Source of the DNA: Apricaphanius iberus
Lineage: Eukaryota; Chordata; Actinopteri; Cyprinodontiformes; Aphaniidae
DNA: 64,000 bases
Assembly (NCBI GenBank): GCA_028564705.1
Contig: JAPXFQ010000798.1
Coordinates: 351,001 to 415,000 of the forward strand
Direction: 5' to 3'
A model generated the notes under the pieces. That model worked only from the letters and a program-made list of their open reading frames with translations. It did not search any database and was not told the DNA's origin. Of the stretch, positions 14,001 to 26,000 are shown one piece after another (positions within the stretch are counted from its first letter, which is position 1; each line of letters begins with the position of its first letter). A program made the translations under genes and the position numbers.

Positions 14001-17000
14001 CTGTTCTGAATGAGTTAACGATGTAGTGCGCCTCTGTTCTGCTGTTAATAGTAGCTTTAGCTTAGCAACAATCTTCACAAAAATGCAAACAGGTTCCTGT
14101 CTGTATTGATTTCTATTGACATTGACTTGTTTAAGTGGGGTCCATTCAACGACCAAAGGCTGGGCTACTCCTGCTGCAGCACCTATATAGATTACAGAAA
14201 GAGTTCTGACTGAGGCTGGGCTTCACACTAACGGTATGTGAACACCCTGCTGAGCTCATAACAAAGGTTTTACTTAATTAGAGCAAATATGGCATTTCTT
14301 AGCAGCTGCAGCCAATCGTACTTCTGCTCTAATGAGACCATGAACATGAGCAGATCCAAGCATTCTGTTATTCTTTATAGGAAAAATAGAAGAGAATTAA
14401 AGAGTGCTGGGAGGCAGACAGAAGGCCTTCACTAGCAGCTAAATGTGCACCAACATTCCTTGAAGGCTGCTGCTGCTCAGAGATTTCAGGTTCAAGCCCA
14501 ACAAAGGCAGTTCTTGTGATCTAAATCCCAACTCAGTAGGGGATGAGAGTGTAAGCTTACCTGTAGCATGAGAGCATGAGGAGAGTGGACAAAAATGGAG
14601 CCATTGTCTTTGGGGGAGGACTCGAGGCAGAGCTGGGCGTCTGTAGCACAGGGGTTGTAGGTGAAGGCGATGCTGGACGACAGCTTGCCATCATACAGCA
14701 AGGTCTTATGATGCTCTGCAAACAGCAGGTCGCTCTCTGCCTTGTACTTGAATGCGCCCTGTGTGACAGAGAAAACATGTTTGATGAGAAGAAGACGGAA
14801 AGTGAAGTTCTAACAGGTCTATGAAGAGACGTAGCCAAGTTCTGAAAGCTGGGACGGGCTCTACCTCCATCAGCTTCATTAAAGAAAACCCCAGATCTAG
14901 GATTACTTCTTCTGTATTTAAGAGGATGTCTAGAAGTGTTCTAGTCCGAGAAGACAGAACCAGAACCACAGCTGCTGATCTTCTTATAGTGTGGAACTTT
15001 TCATTTCAGATAACTATTTGTTTCTGTCAGGTTTTACCTTGTGATAAAACTTTAAATATGCCCATATTGCCTCTCTGTAACAGTAACATAAAACACTAGA
15101 CAGACATCTGACTGTTCCCCAGAAGAACTGGACACACAACTATGGTCTCTGTATGAACTGGAGCTCAACTTCTTATTGTCATTTTGTCCTTTCTTCTCCA
15201 AACAGAAGCTGCACCTTCTCTTGTGACTGGGAGGAACATCTGGAGAACATCTGCAGTGTTGGCTGGAATACTGGGACGTCTAGAGGAAGACACCAGTAAT
15301 CTACACTGTCCCATAATCATGGCCCCTACCAGTGGTTAGGGTATACAACAGGGAACCACCGAAATAGATTTTTTTGGTGGTGATACTGATACCAATTATT
15401 TATATCAGCCTTAGCCAATGACGGATACGGGCTGACAATTTTATTAAGCCGATATTTTTAGCCTATACTGATTCTGCTTCCTCAATGTACATGATAAAAA
15501 TAATGATGATAAAGTCCCGATGTAACATTTATTCAACATTAAAACACTATTTAAAACAATATTTAACAAACAGTTAACATAGGTGAGGTAGAAAAAGTAG
15601 GTAAAATATTATTCAAATTAGCAAATATAAAAACATTTGAGGTAGAACAAGTTAAAAAAATAATTCAGTGCTGAAAACCTGCGTAATTCTGAAAATAAAT
15701 ATTTAATCATACATGCAATAATTACACTATTGCACACAGTAGAAACAAGTAAGCAGCATAATGCTGGGGAAAAACTATCGGCAAATGCAGCAGCCGCTTA
15801 TCAGCCGATGCCGACACACGTAAAAACGCAAATATCGGCCCGATATGATATATTGGTCTATTGCTAGTATAGGAGGTAGTTGGATATTGAATGTTTTCGA
15901 GCAGGAAGAGAGACCTGAGGGAGAAAGCTAGGTGAGTCTGCAGGGGTCAGGGTCTTATCTTCCTACTGCAGGAAACATCTTGTGACTTTTCTGTAGCAGA
16001 GGTGCAACTAAAATCTGTTCTAAGAGATTCTCATCAGATCATCTTCATCATCAGAGACTTTGTCTTTGTGCTTTAGGAAAGGTAAAACACCTGGAAATGA
16101 GCAGGTTTTACTAAGTTATTAGAAGAAAACACCTGTTGAGTGACATACTTGTTGACTCTAAGCAAGCTCTTCAGACCGCTGCAGACCGAGGGTCAAAGGT
16201 CAAAGAGGGACTTATTCCATTTAAGGCTTTGTCCCAGAGAGGTGTTTGAACATTAAACTGCTCCAGAGTTACCTCTGACCTCTGAGCCTTGTGTGGGAGT
16301 ATGATGAGCTCTGTTAGCATTAATACGCCCCCTACTGGACAAAGTCTTCATTGTCCTAGTGAGCTTTTCTTCTGTTCTGATACCTTGTTCAGGTTTCACC
16401 TCCCCAGACCCGCTCCTAGACAGCACAGATTTCAGTGTGAGTGTGAACCTGGTAGCCAGGACCCAGCTGATAGATGGCCAGGATCTGAGCGGCGCTGAGA
16501 GCTTCTGCAAACAGGTACACGGCCCCCATCTGTCCACAGAAGACACGGTTCACGTCTGCTGTCTCCGATGATCCAAGGAAGCATTTGTCAAACGTCTGCA
16601 GGAGGAAACAGAGGAAGGGTGGCTTAAAGGACAAAAGGAACATGTGTGTTGGAGCACCAAATACCTGCTGGCTGCTCTTCCTCTGATCATCAGTGACTCA
16701 ACAGCACCAGAGTAGAGAGGAGTTAAGGTGTGGCTCAATATAGAGGCTGATATACCAACCAATCAACGGATTAGTCCAAACTGTGGAGGAGACTCATTAC
16801 AAACTAAATGGCCCTTCGCTACCTTAATTCTCTGAAGCCCCAGTCAGACAGGCCATGAAAATCGGTCATTTTCCGAACTCGTCTGTTTCACTTTTGAGTC
16901 TGAAAACACCTCTGGACTTTGTCTGGATAACCTTTACCGTTAATTTTGAGGCTGGAGACCAAGTGACAGTGGACTTTTCACGGCAGGGTGTTTGCTTTCA

Positions 17001-20000
17001 GAATGTGAGGTAATGTTCAGGAAAAGCTGGGGGGTCAGGGAAAGCTGTGAGCGTACAGACTAGAGGGTGACAATTTTTCGGGATTCCCACGGGTCACAAG
17101 ATTCCTGCAGGATTCCCGCGGGACGGGAGTCAATTTCACTGTTGGTAACGTGATTTGGACGGGACAAGAAATAATCCACGGGACCGGACGGTAAACCGGA
17201 AATTTGACATTTTAGTTTTTATTTTACATTTATCTTGTCCAGTATGAGGGATTGCTGAGAATTCCACGACGCAATCTTCTGTGGTTCTGTAATTTCTACA
17301 CTAAACATTGTATTGTAATAACTCTTTTTGTAAAGTGCCTTGAGATGACATCTGTTGTGAAATGGCGCTATATAAATAAACTGAATTGAATTGAATTGAA
17401 TTGTCAGATATCAGGGAATTAGCTTTAAAAAATTACGCTGCGATGCGGTATCAATGTGTGGTTATTAACTCCGCTGCAAAATGCAATTCCATCAGGTCTA
17501 CTACACTGCACACACCAAAACTGAAACTGCTACGTTGTTGCTACACCACCTGGATAAACTGGTAAGCATATGATATCCGACTGAAAATGCATGTATTTTA
17601 ATAGTTTGGCAGTCAGATGAATCGAATCCATTCATGACGTGCTAAGGTGGGCAAACAACGAGAATGCAGGATATGGTTAAAGATGGCGGATAAAGCTAAA
17701 TAGACGATCTTTGATACTGTGCTAGGCTATGGTTTAAAGGGGGGGGGAGCGAGCGCCGTAGGAGATAAATTACTAATCTACGGGATTCGGGTCGGGAGTC
17801 TTTTTTTGGGATCGGGACGGGAGCGATAATTGATTCCTGTGTCACCCTCTAGTACACAAGCCTGTGAATATTCTCATTCATCCAGGTCATGGTTATCTCA
17901 AGGAAATTTCAATCGAACGCAACTGTACTTGGTAATTTGTCTTGGAAGACGTTTCACCTCTTATCCAAGAGGCTTCATCAGTTCATGCTCGCCGCTGACC
18001 AGGCTGGGACTGGTCCAACTAACTGGTGTGGAGACTCAGCTATTTAACCTCTTGAACAAGAATCATTATGTCATTGTATCCTTTGTGCTCCACGTCAAAA
18101 TGACGGTCAATGGCGTGCCGCCTATTGGTGGAGGTTAGGTTTCGGCTTCATTAGTGCCCTATTGTGTTATAACTACAGTCGTTGTAGTCAAAGTTGTTTT
18201 TCTTATTAGAGGCTAAATTGTTGAGTCTCCTGGGTAGGGAAGAAAGGGCAGCATTGTAAATTGGAGATAGGTGATGTCTCAGGCCTCCTCCTCTGTTAAG
18301 TGATGGTTTCTCTACTTTTACATAGATGGCTTCTTTTACTCCTCTTTCAAACCATCTGTCCTCTCTGTCTAATATCTGGACATTGCTGTCCTCAAAGGAG
18401 TGGGCTTTCTCCTTGAGATGTAAATGAACAGCAGAGTCCATGCCTGAGGAATTAGTTCTCCTGTGTTGGGCCATGCGTTTGTACAGTGGTTGTTTGGTTT
18501 CACCAATGTAGAGGTCCTTGCATTCTTCATTGCATTGGATTGCATACACCAGGTTGCTTTTGTGTGTGTTCAGTGTTCTGTCCTTGGGATGTACTAGTCT
18601 CTGTCTGAGTGTGTTGCTGGGTTTGAAATACACAGGGATACTGTGTTTGTTAAAAATCCTCCTGAGTTTTTCAGAAATCCCAGACACATATGGAATGACT
18701 ACATTGTTTCGTTTGTTTTCTTTTTCTTTTTCAACCACTTTGTTGGCTTTCCTTCTGGAATTAGCTGCAGTTTTCACAAAAGTCCAGCTGGGGTAATCAC
18801 AAGTTGTGAGGCTGTCTCTCACGTGCTTGCGTTCTTCCCCTTGGGCCTGTGAGCTGGTGGGTATGTTATCAGCTCTGTGTTGCAGGGTTCTGATAACACT
18901 AAGCTTGTGTTCCAGTGGGTGGTGTGAGTCAAAAAGTAGGTATTGGTCTGTGTGTGTGGGTTTTCTGTATACCCCAATGTGGAGCCTTCTGTCCTTTCTC
19001 CACTGGACGACACAATTTAAAAAGGGCAAACTATTGTCCTTGACATCTTCTCTGGTGAATTTGATGTTTCTGTCCACTGAGTTTATGTGTTCAGTAAAAG
19101 CTTGCACCTCTTTGGTTTTGATTTTAACCCATGTGTCATCTACGTATCTGAACCAGTGGCTAGGTGTTATTCCTTCAAAGGAGGTGAAAGCTCTGCACTC
19201 TACCGCCTCCATGTATAAATTTGCCACAATTGGAGAAACTGGTGAGCCCATGGCACAGCCGTGTTTCTGTCTATAAAACTTGCCATTGAACTGGAAATAT
19301 GTGGTATTCAGGTACAATTCCAGAAGTTGGCAAATGTGTTCTGGTTTGAGTTTTGTTCTGTTTTGGAGGGAGTTGTCCTGTGTAAGTCGTTCTCTTACTG
19401 TGACCAAAGCCTCCATGGTAGGAATACAGGTGAACAATGAAGTCACGTCATAGGAAACCATTGTCTCATCTGGATCCATTTTTAGATTCCGGACTTTGTT
19501 CACAAAGTCTATGGAGTTTTGGATGTGGTGTGGGGTGTTGCCCACCAGAGGTGCCAGGATATTAGCTATGTGTTTGGCTATATTGTACGTGACAGAGTTT
19601 ATACTACTGACAATGGGCCTGAGCGGGGCCCCTTCTTTATGGATCTTGGGGAGTCCATATAGGCAAGGAATTGAGTCCTGGGGGTAAAGCCGGTAGTATT
19701 GTGTTTTGTCAATCATGCCTTCTTTTTGTACTTGTTGTAGACATTCTATCACCTTCTTTTTGTACCCACTCGTAGGGTCTCGTTTCAGAGTTTCATACGT
19801 GTTAGAGTCATTCAGTAGTGCAAAGATCTTGGTGTGGTTATCAGTTGTATTGAGCACAACTGTGCACCTACCTTTGTCTGCTGGAAGGATTGTGATGTTG
19901 TGCTCCTTGCTCAGTGCTGATACTGCTTTTCTCTCCCCAATGGTGAGGTTAGAGGGGGGGACCTTAGCCTCAGACAAAGCTGCCGACACTTTTAACCGAA

Positions 20001-23000
20001 GTTGTTCTGCCTCGGTTCCACTTAAGTTGTTTTTCTTTATAGCGGATTCTGTGGCTGTAATCCAGTCCACTATGGGTAACTTTTTTGGTGTCATGGCAAA
20101 GTTCAAACCCTTGGCTAGGACCTCTTTCTCCGGTTGGGTAAGTTCTCTGTCTGACAAGTTCTTTACCCACCTGTTTTGTGTTTCATTTTGTGTTGGGATG
20201 TCAGTTTTTTGCCTCCAGGTGAGTGTTTCTGTGTTTTTGTCGATGTTTCGAGATTGTAGGTTGTGGAATTTCCTGGTTTGTCTTACTTTGCTCTTGGTGT
20301 GTTGAGATAGTTGTGCTGTCTGGGTGAAAACCACAAATCTCTCTAAGATAGGACCAGGTAATATTGACATCAGTTTCTGTAGTGAATGATCTGCTCTCTC
20401 TTTCAGACCTTCAATGGTGAAATTGACTTGTCTTATTCTTTCATTGAGGAGTTGGTTTTGTGCCTTTTCTATGATCTTTTCCACTCTATGCCCTCTCATA
20501 GTGGAATTGAAGCGTAGGCTAGTTGGTGTGAGCCTTTGTTGTCTGCATCTCAAACTGAAACGCAAGTGGTTTCTGTAATCTGCAATTTTCCGAGCCAACC
20601 TTTCATGTTCCCGCACCATTTTAAGGGTTGCCAACCCAAATTGTTCTGCAATAAGCCTGTGAATATTCTCATTCATCCAGGTCATGGTTATCTCAAGGAA
20701 ATTTCAATCAAACGCAACTGGACAGGATTGAGATACTCTAGTACACACTGATGACATGTATACATATCCATCCTTCCTCGTTTACTGCAGGGTTATAAAT
20801 AATCCTGACGAAGATACACATCATTTAATAAAATTATTGTGGGGTAAGGTTCTAAAATAACCCGCAAAAGGTGAAATCTGCAAAGCAGTCATCTTTATTT
20901 TATTTTTTTTATACGTGTTTTAAGGCTCTACAACCCCTCGCCACACTTTATAGACTTTCCTCAGACATACATTAACATTTACTCACATTTCTCACTAGTT
21001 TAAATACTCCCACAGTTCAAACCTTCCTAGATTTAAAACATAAAAGTATTAATCTTTCTCTGCACCCACTCTGGTGCGTCTTTCTCCACTGCAGGTTTCT
21101 TTTTCCGAGTGAGGAACAAAGTTATGGGGAGTTGTGTAGTTTTTTTTCTTCTGGATAAGAAGATTCTTATGATATGATTATGACATGATAAATTTGGCAA
21201 GTGCAGGAGACACCACATGGAGTAGATTGATAATTGCCTCCAATCAATCAAGATGCAGAACACAATGCACGTCACTGTAAAGAAAGCATTTAAAACTGTA
21301 TTCAGAATCCGCCAGGCAGTGAATGGTCCACCCAGTTATAGCCAGGGACCACTGTAAAGCAAAGGCTGCTTCAAACTCCTGTGGTTTGGCTTCTATTTTC
21401 TGTTCAGCTTTGTTTTTTGAGCTGACGTGGAGAGAACTGCACACAAAATACGAGCACTGAGGAGTTCTGCTGTTTCGTCAGCCCTCTTGCAGAAAGGACT
21501 TTTTATGTCATATCCCCCCACCACCACCATTCACTCGTCAGTAGGGTGGCTCTAATGAGTGAACAGGCTTTCTAATGAAGAAACAGGTGAAAGCACTCAA
21601 CCAATCAAATGGCATCCAAAGTCAACTCGGGTCTGTTTCTTCTAAAGCTAAGCTCAACATGATTTATTTGAAGCCTGAGTGCTTAATTAACACACCAGAG
21701 ACAAAAGCTGGAACTAAACAGATGGTTCTGACAGCTCTGTAATAGTAGAGAAACTGGGATATAATCAAACCACAGCTCAGCTGGAGGAAGAGGTGGAGAA
21801 AAGTTTTGTTTGGGGACACCCACACATGTGGAGGAGGATGAGACCTAAACAGAACGACATGTAGGCAACACTAAACATGTCTCTATTGTAAAACATGGTG
21901 GTGACGGCATAATGCTGAGTGGGTGCTTTCTTTCAGTAAGACCAGATAAGCTGATAGTTGGAGCTAAATCCCAGCAGAAAGGTGGTTAAAGAGGCCTCAA
22001 CACAAAGCCAATGGAGCGTTTAACACCCAAGCACCTTCATGTGTTAGAATGGACCAGTGCAGACCTGAGAATCTGTGGCAACACTTTAAACTTGATAATC
22101 GAGTATGAGCCGTTTTCCAGAGGAACAGGCACAGTCTGGTTCAGGTTCAATGTGAGCAAAGCTGGCAGAAATATTCCTCAAATAACCAGCTGTTAAGCTG
22201 GATGGATGCTGGGGGCCTCAACACCTCATCATCCTCAAAACTATACAGGACTTTGAGCCGTAGGACACACTAAATATACACTAAATACACTCAAGTTTGT
22301 AGTGTTGAGGCAAAGTGAGGAAAGTCCGAGTGGTATTAATACGATGGTCAGTGTCTACAGGATAAGCCGGTCAGATCTAGAGTCCAAATGAAAATGAGAA
22401 GATGGTTTGAGCCACTTACGTCACTGGTGTTGACGAACCAGGCGATGTCTCCATAGGAGGCCAGCTCTCCGTTCACAAAGCAGCTGATTTCACTGTTTTT
22501 CCATCGATTGTAGACGTGGACGAGAGTCACCATGTACCACTGCAGAAACAGCATCACACCATAGCCATTTTAACACAGTAAGTACAATAGATGAGCATCC
22601 AGCCAGATCCTCGTCTCTAATTAATTAACCCACATCCATCCCATTTATCTACTGGTTCTACTCAAGCCATCATCTCACCTACTTATAGACTCCTTGTTTT
22701 CTGCAGCTCTTCAACCATTCAGCTTACGAGAAGGACATCATATAAATACAGAGTTTGAATTAAATTAACTGACTATTATCCTGCTGAGGTCTGCTGATAT
22801 AGACTGAGGTTTTCTTCCCCAGAGAAAGGAGAGATCAGAGCTTTCCTCAGAGACACCAACTAGGTCCACTCCATCTTCTTTTCATACTTCTATAGACTAA
22901 AATAAATGAATGGAATCTTTATGGATTATTATTCAGTAGTTTTCAGTTTTACTTCAGCTCCATAGTTGTCCAGATTATCCTAAATAATTCAACATTTCTC

Positions 23001-26000
23001 CTCAGACACCTGCTCCTGGTTGTCCACTCCCATGATCTATTATCGCTCTAGCTAAGGGATTTATTGAGGAGTGTACAGTGGCTCAGTCATGTCATTGATT
23101 GGTGGGATTCTTTCGTACCTTTTGTGGTTTGAAGTCGTACTTCACACAGTGCTGGAAGCCTTTGCCCTTTGATTTTAATGAGGTCACTATCAAGCAGCCG
23201 CCCACAAAGTGTGCAGAGTAGCCCATGCCTTTACTGGTGCGGAAGCTGCATTGGGATGATGGAAACACACACACACAGTTAACTGGTGTTAAACAGAAAC
23301 ATGGCTGGTTGGTGATAAATCCACCACTTTAAAGTCACATCAGAAGGACCTGAACATTACAAACTCATGTTTCCATCTTATAGGACATTATGGTCATCAG
23401 ACCCAATGATTGCTCCTCCTTCACTCCAGAAATTACAGTAATAATAAAGCTCCTTGGGCTCATTTTAGACAGTAGTAAGAATTAATTATGCTTTGAGAAA
23501 ATAAAGGATTAATCAGCTTGTTGACTTTATGATCAGGAGTGTGAAAGTGAGAAGCTTCCATTCCTATTTGCCTCGTTGGTCTGTTCTTCTCTAGAAAACA
23601 GATCAGCACTGCGTTACGCTGCCAGCAGCCGGCTGTAGGAAGGAGGTCAGGTGTGGAGGAGCCACCTACCAGTATAGATAAGGCTTGTCTTTGTCCACGT
23701 TGAGGTTGTTTAAAGGGTCCATTCGGATCCACGTGTGGAATGTAAATCCGTTCTGGTACGGCCATCTTGCAATGGGGGGCAAAGCTATAGCCTGTTAGAA
23801 TAAAGACATAAATTCATATCATAGTGTTAAATCAAAGAGTTCTCCAACATGATCAGATATACTCCATGTAAGGCAAGCACATTAACATCCTGCACCCCCT
23901 TTCCCCCACGTAGAGCAAAGAGTGCACCAGTGGTTGCTTCCTGAAGTTCAAGCTTAAGTTCAGGTTTAAGGTTGAGGCTTTGGGGGGTGGGGGTGGGGGG
24001 CTGGGAATCACGATGCATTCACTGTTCCTGTTGGAACACACAGCTGTTGATCTGAGGTAATGCGCCTTCATATTTCCTGTTTTCCTGGTTTTAAAAAAAT
24101 CCCACAGCATGATGCTACCACCACCATGCTCAACATCAGAATGACACTGATTTCTAGCACTTTCTTTGTTTCATTGTTGAAGCATAATTTTGTTGTCTAG
24201 AACACATCTAGGTGGTCCAAGTGGGCCAGTACTGCACTGGTGGTAAACTGGTTTTTATGTAGCAAGCCCTGAGATAAAGTTTGGTTAGAAATAGCCTAAA
24301 TCAGTTCCCAGGAGGTTGTTTAAAGGGCTGGTACAGAAAACCAAACCAACCAAGTCAACCTGCTGCAACCAGTAACCAATCAGAGAGCAGAGCCAAAGTA
24401 GATGCAGAGACGAGAGACAGATTTACACTAGTCCCACAGATAGAACCTCATCATGTCTGCTGCTTATAATGAAGCTGAGGAGGAACAACATGTCAGGCAG
24501 TAATGTACAGGGAAACGCTGTGTAATTCTTCCCTGTGCCCTACAGAGCATGCATCCGACACAATATTCTGCTACCATAGCAGTCTAAAGCAGGTAGAAAT
24601 CTGATCCGTGGTGATAATCAGGCTGCAGACAGGATGAAGCGGAAAACAACTACAGCTATGATAACTCAGAGGTAAAACAAGTCATCACACCCAAAGGAAG
24701 TACATTTTTGAAGATATTCACAGAGTCCCATAAACAATTACCAAGCAAGATAATACCAAAATGATCTAAAGGGATTCAAAAACAAAATGGTATTGATACT
24801 TTATATGTCAAATCAAAATGGGAGAAAGAGTTGAATGTCATAATATCTGAACCTGACTGGTTTTCACTGTGTGAGACACAACATACATCAACTATGTCCA
24901 AGAGATGGAGAGAATCTGGGTGGAAAATAATACTCAGTTTCTTCATAACACCAAATATTGTTAAAAAATTACAACGCAAACAAAAATACTCCTGGAAACA
25001 ATACAGACACCCAGACGCAAACCATTCCCACGTTTTCTGGAATTGCATTGTTGGGGTCTGAGCCATGTATACGATAAAGGGTCCTAGAAATATGACGCCA
25101 GCATTCCAAAAAACCAATGGGAGGACCGTCCGCCTCTCTCTTTCCCCTCCCCAGCTGACTGCAGGAAAATCTGTCACGCGGATTGGCAGGAGTGCCGATC
25201 CATCAAGACCGCTGCAGGTCTCTGCAAAGGGGGGCGAAACAGCCTGCACCCTGCGTAAATACCCCCACAAAGCTTTGTTAAGTTCTCTCTCTGGACCTGC
25301 AAAGAAGAGATCCCCTTTTCCAACATGTGTTTTGACTTGTCCCCTTTTTGCAACCAAATCCTCCAGTCTTTGACAGCGCATCGAAGACTTGCCCTGTCGT
25401 TTCCTTTTTTTTTCTCTCCTTTCTGTACGGCTGACGAGCCGAGCGCTTCGTTTTCTCCCCTTCGCTTTTTTCCGTCAAAATCAAGAATGCGGCATCCTTT
25501 TTTTTACACCTGGAACGGCTTCTTCCTTCAAAGAAAGTAAGACTGTTTTAGCTTATTTACAGCCTGGGTGGAGGGAATCAGAAATTCTTTGTATTTCTGC
25601 ATGCATGTTTTCAAGTTTTACTGATCGGTGTGCTCTGAGTGCTCTGTGAAGTTTCTGTGCTGTGTTTCTATTCACAGTTAGGCTACAATTGTGAGCCTTG
25701 TAGTTTGATTGCCAAACTGTATTGTCGTCCTTTGTTAATAAGCAGAGTTTTGTCTATAGAAGGTTTTGGGTTTCCCCCCGTTAATTTCATAGTACGTTTA
25801 AGCGTTTGTGTCAACACGCACACGGAGTGTTTCCCACTCCGCACGAGCCGAACGGAATTCTTATTCTCCCATGTTTCTAAAGCAGAGTCTTTGTTAGCAG
25901 AAAGCTACCTGATGAGGGCCACAAGGTCTTTCTTTGTTAAAGAAAAAACACGCGCCGCCTCGCCCTAGCAATAAAATCATAAACTTCCCCCCTATTCAGC

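Larger units (their letters stand above)
17859..20735 (-). mobile_element. Penelope-like retroelement, complete copy with target-site duplication
   Basis: About 2.9 kb. It is flanked by a perfect 12-bp duplication CTCTAGTACACA (17847-17858 and 20736-20747). The flanking terminal repeats are 68 bp with one difference. The 3' part carries the hammerhead candidate and the second repeat; the 5' end carries the shared repeat preceded by 15 bp not found in the other copy (20721-20735). It lies in lrba intron 7, in the same orientation as the gene. Confidence 0.9.

Noticed and set aside
14557..14969. Overlapping open frames on both strands around exon 9
   Set aside because: Only the frame encoding the lectin-distal LRBA peptide is conserved and bounded by splice sites.
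18518..20305. Several long open frames on the + strand (up to 199 codons)
   Set aside because: They lie antisense to the Penelope reverse-transcriptase frame and have no family features; they are shadows of its codon use.
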